A DNA stretch of 64,000 nt from Mesodorylaimus sp. YZB2_4 (lineage: Eukaryota; Nematoda; Enoplea; Dorylaimida; Dorylaimidae), in the NCBI GenBank assembly GCA_030248295.1, contig JASANH010001481.1, positions 248,001-312,000 on the forward strand, written 5' to 3'. A program made the position numbers and the translations under genes. The stretch's first letter is position 1. Each line of letters opens with the position of its first letter. Below are positions 58,744-64,000 of this stretch, in pieces. Under the pieces are notes generated by a model that was given only the letters and a program-made list of their open reading frames with translations, had not been told where the DNA came from and ran no database searches.

Positions 58744-59104
58744 AGTCAGAACTGGTTGGGCACGTTTGATGCTCAGGTACGAATTCACTGTTTATATCAC
58801 GCAAAATTAGCTTCAAATAGGTACTTTGTCTGAATCGCTGTCGAAACAGGAGAAAAAACAGAAAAAAACTTACGATTTGTGACAATGTTTTGTAATTCTT
58901 TTTCAAATTTTTGTGGGCTGAAGCTCATTCTTGTTTATAGCCGGCCAGCGGTCAAACCTTGTAAGCAAGGCTGTGCGGGGAGAGGCACACACAGCAGCGT
59001 CCCTCTGGGTGTCTCAACTGGGAGCACCTACACACGAGGACATCCTGGACAGGACACCGACTTCATCGAACGATGGCGGGTGGGCTTTTAACCCTGTCGG
59101 TGTT

Positions 59105-59330
59105 CGACCGTCGAGATTGTCTCCTCGTTTGGCTTCCGTCTCTCCACTCGGAGCACCTCTAGGGTACCGAATGAGTCACCCACGGCCTGGCGTGCAAAGT
59201 CAGCGAGGGTTCGTGGTTCGCAAACCGACCGCCGCTGCTGCAGCGGTTCGGCATTCGTCTCTTCGTATTGCTTGGGAGCGAGTGGCTGGACTCGGCCCGG
59301 GTTCGATCCCAGCTGATCTTGCTGTTGCCT
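59105..59330 (+). mobile_element. tRNA-like SINE with block shared with 45280-45400
   Basis: The block CTCCTCGTTTGGCTTCC, CCACTCGGAGCACCTC and GTCAGCGAGGGTTCG is shared with 45280-45400. It is followed by a tRNA-like head with box A CTGCTGCAGCGGTTCGG and box B CCCGGGTTCGATCCC. Another box B-like GCTCGATTCCCAC lies at about 59523, in an element that starts near 59480. Confidence 0.6.
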
Positions 59331-60011
59331 CTTCATCACTACTGCTGTCAGCCTGCGAACTATTATCTCCTGGAACGATGACTGAGCCAATATCTTCTGC
59401 TTCCTGTGGCGAGATATGAAATGATGGATCAGAGTGTACCTACCTAGCGTGCTCATGGCTATATATATATCCTTAGGCTGGGGACTTGGCTCGCTTCGTG
59501 ACTAGGGTGTTCGACTTACGTCAGCTCGATTCCCACTGGGGGTCTAGACTTAGCCAAGCCTAGAGGTCTGGTCAAAAACTGGACGGAGATTTTGCCCGAA
59601 AATGAACATTTTAATACAAAATAGCCGCAATCACGTTGCTGACCCCCCCCCCCCCCCGGCTCGAATGCTGCAGGATCTGATCCTGGTGTTAACTCCGCCT
59701 CCAGGTACTACCAGCCTTATTACTAAAGTGCCAGACAACGGTAAGGATCGGCAATTGATCCCGATTTCCGATCCCGACTTTTAGGCATCGGGGTTTTGCA
59801 GAAAGAATAAGGCAAACGCACGCTAGGCTGGAAGGTGCATTCTGTTTATCATAGCCTGCAGCAGCCTTTCGCCTGGCCAAGCGGTCACGGAGGCGAGCCT
59901 CCGTTTTCGATGCTGGAAGTGGTTGGGATAAGATGAGGTTTTGACGTATGTGATCATTTAGGTGTGGATAGGAAATGAGTAGAGTGCAAAGCACATCGGA
60001 GAAGCTTTTTA

Positions 60012-60329
60012 GGGCCGGTTTTCATGACATTTTCGAAATGTAGGAATGTTGATGAAGGCTTATCTTCAGGATGTCATATCTCACATTATCAGGATTTAGG
60101 ATTTAGAACATGCTATTGCGTAGATGATGGCGAAACTGGCCCCTGTTGGTGCTTAGGGAAATTTCCCCGCCATTTTTTAATTTCAAGAAGAAACTGCATA
60201 CATGGCTGGTTTTTTATCCGAAAATCACATTTGTTTGCAATAAATTGCTGTTTTTATGTGAATCTGTAAACTTAGGAGCAAAACTTTGCTTTTTTCATCC
60301 GGCTTTCCGGATGTCATGAAAACCGGCCC
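60012..60329. mobile_element. MITE, 318 bp, 19-bp perfect TIRs, TA target duplication
   Basis: The left end GGGCCGGTTTTCATGACAT and the right end are exact complements, and both ends are flanked by TA (60010-60011 and 60330-60331). No transposase frame is present. TA duplication and TIR length fit a non-autonomous Tc1/mariner element. Confidence 0.92.
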
Positions 60330-61012
60330 TAAAAACAAGCAACAACCGCAAACAACAAACACCGAAACAACCGAAACAAAAAACAACCGCACAAGCTCCG
60401 CCCTTCGACATCCTGGCCAGATTGCTGACGCCTGAAATGACACACTTTAAAGATAGACTAAAAGCTGTTCTGACAACATACCATCCCTTCATTTGGCATC
60501 TGATTTCTCTCGATGCCGATCAGTCTGAAATCGGAATCGAGTCAAGGGATAAACTGCCTGAGCCAGAGAGCTTTGTGTTGTACGCAGATTAGTCAAAAAG
60601 CAAGCCACGTGCTGCCTTTTGCGACCCAAGTCGTACTTGCCTGCATATCAGGAGAAAATTATGGTGGGGGGAAACGACACGGTGGGGGAAACATCGCATG
60701 TCTCAGTGAGTCGATTCCCCCAACAGACGAGGTGGGAGAATCGTCACAGGACCCAAATATCAACGGCCTGTCCACGGGCCGCAGCGCTACACCTACATAG
60801 AACTTACTGCTCACCGCGTCTTGCTTTCTCATGGATCCCACATTCATTGGATTGACGAAGGGCACATGTATGATGCACAGGGCGCATTTGTCGTCGGAGC
60901 ACGCGTGGTAGGTCTTCAGCGTGCATTTTCTCTAATCTCCCCCGTCGATCGTTATTTCTTTACCATCTCTGGTCGAAAGAAACTGGAAGAAATACTTGAG
61001 CTCCATACAACT

Positions 61013-61400
61013 TCATTCTGAAATCTGGGCCCTGAAGAGCTCGGATGCTGAGAACAAAAAACGCTTAGCCGGCTTTTCGTCAGGATTCACAGAGTGCGAA
61101 CGCTTCAATCTCAGTTTGGGGATATCCACCCAAATACAGAGGCTATCTCCGGTTGTCGGAGACTTGATGTTCAGGGGCACTTTGGCGAGGGTGCACTTAT
61201 AATCGATGACGCTGACGATCTTCGCGACCACCCTGTTCCGAGCGAAGACGGCCATTTCTACCTTCGGCTTGGATTTATCGCTGCTAAGAACAACAGCTAA
61301 ATCCAATTTGTAGTTCTTGATTCCACTCGCTTCGCTGAAGTCTTTCGCGTCGGCGCTGTTCCTCAGAATATTCCCTTCTTCGATCACTCTCTCGGCGCTG
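61013..61400 (-). pseudogene. Isolated Ig-like exon or remnant, related to the cassette family
   Basis: An open stretch of about 125 codons with YKLDLAVVLSSDKSK, RNRVVAKIVSVIDYKC and LCIWVDIPKL. The spacing of RVVA, the following Cys and the later strands weakly resembles the C exon of the receptor gene. No acceptor giving phase 1 is present, only an AAG acceptor in phase 0. It ends at a normal stop. It could be part of a decayed third copy or of a small separate gene. Confidence 0.4.
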
Positions 61401-61488
61401 TCCGCCTTTTAATGCTCAACTTTTGTCTCCATTAGGCGGTCATGAATGTGCCAGATTTCCGTGCCAACAGCGGCCGCAGGTCTGTGTT

Positions 61489-61674
61489 TTATGTACTCCG
61501 CATATTGAGCTTCCCGAGGTCTTTTTTTCTTCCCTGAAAAAGAGAACTTCTCGCAAGGATCTGGTCAGGGTCAAGAATCGCTTACTTCGCAAGAAGAATA
61601 GCTCAATCCGCAGATAATTGCGACTCCGAATAGGGTGACGAGCTCCGTCAACACGATTTCGCACACTGTCCATT
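61489..61674 (-). CDS. Possible two-exon C-terminus: membrane helix plus short basic tail
   Basis: Exon 61674-61586 (phase 1 in, phase 0 out) encodes WTVCEIVLTELVTLFGVAII, a likely transmembrane helix. Exon 61533-61489 (acceptor CTTTTTCAG) continues GRKKDLGKLNMRST and stops. It may be the end of the third cassette-family copy, but I cannot join it to an upstream exon in frame: the donor GTGAGT at 61773 leaves a stop in the needed phase. Confidence 0.4.
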
Positions 61675-61989
61675 CTAAAGAGATCAAAGGGGTTTATCTG
61701 GACAGATTTCAAAGCAAAGAAGCAATCTGACCTTTCTTCAGCTGTGGCGTCGCGGTTCTCGCCCTTAACTCACCCCCAGTTCACAACCCGTGCTGGTCTT
61801 TTTCGAAGATGACTGTGCCTGATCATGAGTCTGCAAGACCCAGTAACAAACTTAAACTTCGGGTCTAGTGTCTAGTGTCTTGTGTTTCTAGTCTGACACC
61901 CCTCCTAATTTTCCTAGCCAGCGAACCCCTTCTGTAGGGTGGACATCTGGGTGTCCAAATCTGAAAATCATGATCAAAACAAAATACTT

Positions 61990-62460
61990 TTCCCAAGTCT
62001 TGGACTCACCATCGCCGGGTTTTTGAGTACTTGACTTCGCTCAGCTCCGACGTGGCCCGTTCGATCCCAACTTTCATTCGCCACGACGCGGCCAGTTTTG
62101 CCATCGATCAGCTGAAAATGTCGGCTGAGATCTCCGAAGTTTCGATTTCAGACCGAGAGAATCGTAGTCCGGAATTCTTATTATCGATTTATAGCCAAAC
62201 TAAATTGAACACGAACTTTTTTTTTGCGTATGAAATGCAACTTACCTGGAGAACATCCGTTTCTTTTCAAGCTTTTGACTTTTCTTTATCCGCTTGGAGT
62301 CTTGACCTCACGCTCTCGTCGATGGGCAGGTTTTTTCGAATTTCGAATAAAGAAACGCGAACATGCCGAAATCGAAGCTAGAACTGTCTTACAGTTAGCT
62401 AGAAAAAAAAACGCTCAGGGGAGCTCCTAATACTTCGATTCTAAACAAGATAACCCCACA
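61990..62460 (-). pseudogene. Decayed paralogue of the receptor gene (5' half)
   Basis: The minus-strand sequence at 62050-62190 aligns with the C exon at 58159-57860: GLACTAC-type FYD region, FQLID-GKTGRVVANES versus FYQIVDMTRSRVVANES. The acceptor TTGGCTAG of the intact gene reads TTGGCTAT here, and the homologous frame has a stop and frame changes. A basic stretch at 62240-62330 corresponds to the KKTKKR exon. The upstream CCAAT region is also shared. Confidence 0.65.
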
Positions 62461-62718
62461 CTCTGTTGCACCAACTAGTAGAAGTGGAACTCACCCCAAT
62501 CATCCTCCGATTTCCACATTTCTAATTCAGCTTCGCCTCAACAGCGTGCAAGTCGCGGATTGGCCAGAAGGGGCTTGTCACTTTTGATTCGCATGTTTAA
62601 ATTAGCTGCTTATTCCCTAAAAAACACAAATTTACCCTGGGATCCCTGGGAATTCGCGTTTGAAGACTGCTTGGCGCGGTCAGTCAAAATTTTTGAGCCA
62701 ATGCAAGAATATACAGTA

Positions 62719-63203
62719 CAGTCGAGTCACTTATGGTCACACTGGATAATGTCACAGTCCGGTTATTATCACAGGCTTTAGAAGCCCCGAATTTATCCCC
62801 TATACTTTGTGTGTATTTTGAGTTCGCTTATTTTCACGCTGAATTCGGCCCAGTCCGCTTATTGTCACATAAATTTCTTGTCCAGGCGGGATAAGCATGG
62901 AAAAAGCGTCACATTTACAATCTTGGCAGTCTGAAACAAGTGCAAAATCGTCAAAAACTAGGATTTCTCAAGAGAAAACGCTTGCATGAAGGCGCATGAC
63001 CTTTACGCTTCAGCTTTGATCTGTCTGATCCTCAGGTTTGATTTCTTTGGTTACAAAAGCTTTGAAAATTATACGAAATGGCGATAACGCGCATAAAAGT
63101 AAAGTTTTGGCCATTTTAGAGTGTACTTCGGTTTTATTCACAGCCCGGATATTGTCACATTTTCTTCCCGTCCGGAGCTGGTGATATTAAGCGGACTCGA
63201 CTG
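62719..63203. mobile_element. MITE, 485 bp, TIR CAGTCGAGTC-CTTA, TA target duplication
   Basis: The left end CAGTCGAGTCACTTATGG and the right end (complement CAGTCGAGTCCGCTTA) form imperfect TIRs, flanked by TA at 62717-62718 and 63204-63205. Internal repeats of the type TTATTGTCACA occur five or more times. TIR sequence and TA duplication suggest a Tc1/mariner or pogo-like non-autonomous element. Confidence 0.9.
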
Positions 63204-63205
63204 TA

Positions 63206-64000
63206 TAAAACATTTTCTTGGGGGGGAGGGGGTCTAGTTAGACTTCACCACATCATTAGCCCTCTCAGCCTTGCACGACAGCGCATGCAAGGCTTGCTTT
63301 TTACTTCGTGGTGCGCTGACGTTCATGGTCAAGGCTCTTTTATACTTCGTCTGGGATGAGGCGGATTTCTCGAAAACCCAGGCGGGGGCTACACAAGATC
63401 CGAGACGCGGGGCAAGTATGAAGTGACTTCTGGGGCGCCCCAGCTCCAGACCACTGTTTTACCACATCACAAAGCGTAAAGTATGCGCATAGTCAGCGTG
63501 AGGCGGAGACTTCTCAAAACCGAGTCTCTTTGCTCCCCTGCCTGCAGACAGGGACGGCAGCGTAAAGTCTGGTTAAGCCCAAAGAATAGTTCTATGCGAT
63601 GCGTCAAATAAGCGTGCGATGCGACATTTTGGGTCAACTGACAATGTAAAAAGGTGCCTAAAACGTCGCATCGCAAGCTTATTTGACGCATCGCATCGAA
63701 CTACAGTATACTTCCAGCTTTACTGCGGCAGTTTATGGGGCATATTAGCCTTAATGCAGATATGCTGTTCGCGGCCCCTGTTTGCAGTATCAAATGGCAG
63801 CTGTGCGATGCCTGCGCTAGAAGTTAGTTCTTCCTTTTGTACGATTAATGTTACAAGTGGAGTTATTCTTTTTGTGCACTTTTTAGGGGGTTTTGAGGGC
63901 GCCACTTAATGAATTTTGATAATTTTTGATGCTAGCATATCGTACCTGTCAACCAATGATCCTATCAAACGATTTTGCCAGATAATGGTGGATTATGGAG
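63206..64000. other. Right edge, no gene recognised
   Basis: Apart from the fold-back element, I see a short hairpin (GCCTTGCA and TGCAAGGC) at about 63268-63298 and two related phrases GAGGCGGA-TTCTC-AAAACC at 63360 and 63503. No coding region is supported. Confidence 0.5.
63588..63703. mobile_element. Short fold-back MITE, 116 bp, about 36-bp arms
   Basis: AGTTCTATGCGATGCGTCAA and the following AATAAGCGTGCGATGCGAC are repeated inverted at 63664-63703 with few mismatches. Only about 40 nt separate the arms. No TSD could be fixed with confidence. Confidence 0.85.

Noticed and set aside
60513..61021. Gene on the plus strand near 60.5-61.0 kb
   Set aside because: Several short frames, some opposite to receptor-related remnants, with no recognisable domain or splice structure.

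Overview
The window is metazoan nuclear DNA. Genes are split by many short introns with T-rich acceptors (TTTTTAG and TTTCAG; several introns are only 49-60 nt). The astacin ends in an ShKT domain, and introns carry TGATAAG-type GATA sites. This gene style fits a nematode best, but I cannot name a species and a related small-genome ecdysozoan is not excluded.

Region 1 (about 0.35-21.3 kb, + strand) is most of one very large gene. At least 29 exons form a tandem array of a five-exon cassette: one partial unit and five complete units. I call the exons C, D, E, A and B. C and E are Ig-like, D is an eight-cysteine module, and A plus B together make one Ig domain split by a phase-0 intron. Every unit starts and ends in phase 1 and every exon is open, giving 2,525 codons in the window. 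A Ser/Thr/Pro stalk exon follows, then an uncertain hydrophobic C-terminal exon. The 5' end lies left of the window.

Region 2 (52.9-58.6 kb, - strand) is the key to the array. This complete 15-exon gene has a signal peptide, a dibasic segment, exactly one C-D-E-A-B unit, a stalk, one transmembrane helix and a cytoplasmic protein-tyrosine-phosphatase fold. The phosphatase P-loop and WPD loop are destroyed, so I read it as a receptor-type pseudophosphatase. Remains of a further copy lie at 61.0-62.6 kb. The array protein and the pseudophosphatase receptor form a family I do not recognise; this is my candidate for the undescribed system.

Conserved genes between them are a class II DYRK kinase (23.7-28.1 kb, +; APE motif reads AAE), an astacin metalloprotease with ShKT domain (34.0-35.6 kb, -) and RUNDC1 (46.2-49.6 kb, +, 14 exons). 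A VWA-like single-pass membrane protein with a lysine-rich tail (43.6-44.9 kb, -) shows apparent frameshifts.

The rest is repeat-rich: tRNA-derived SINE-like elements, MITEs with clean terminal inverted repeats and TA duplications, a fold-back element, a decayed Tc1/mariner transposase, a SWIM/YqaJ transposon-type pseudogene bracketed by long direct repeats, a G-rich minisatellite, and GATA-motif arrays inside introns of the large gene. I see no rRNA, bona fide tRNA gene, CRISPR array or operon.
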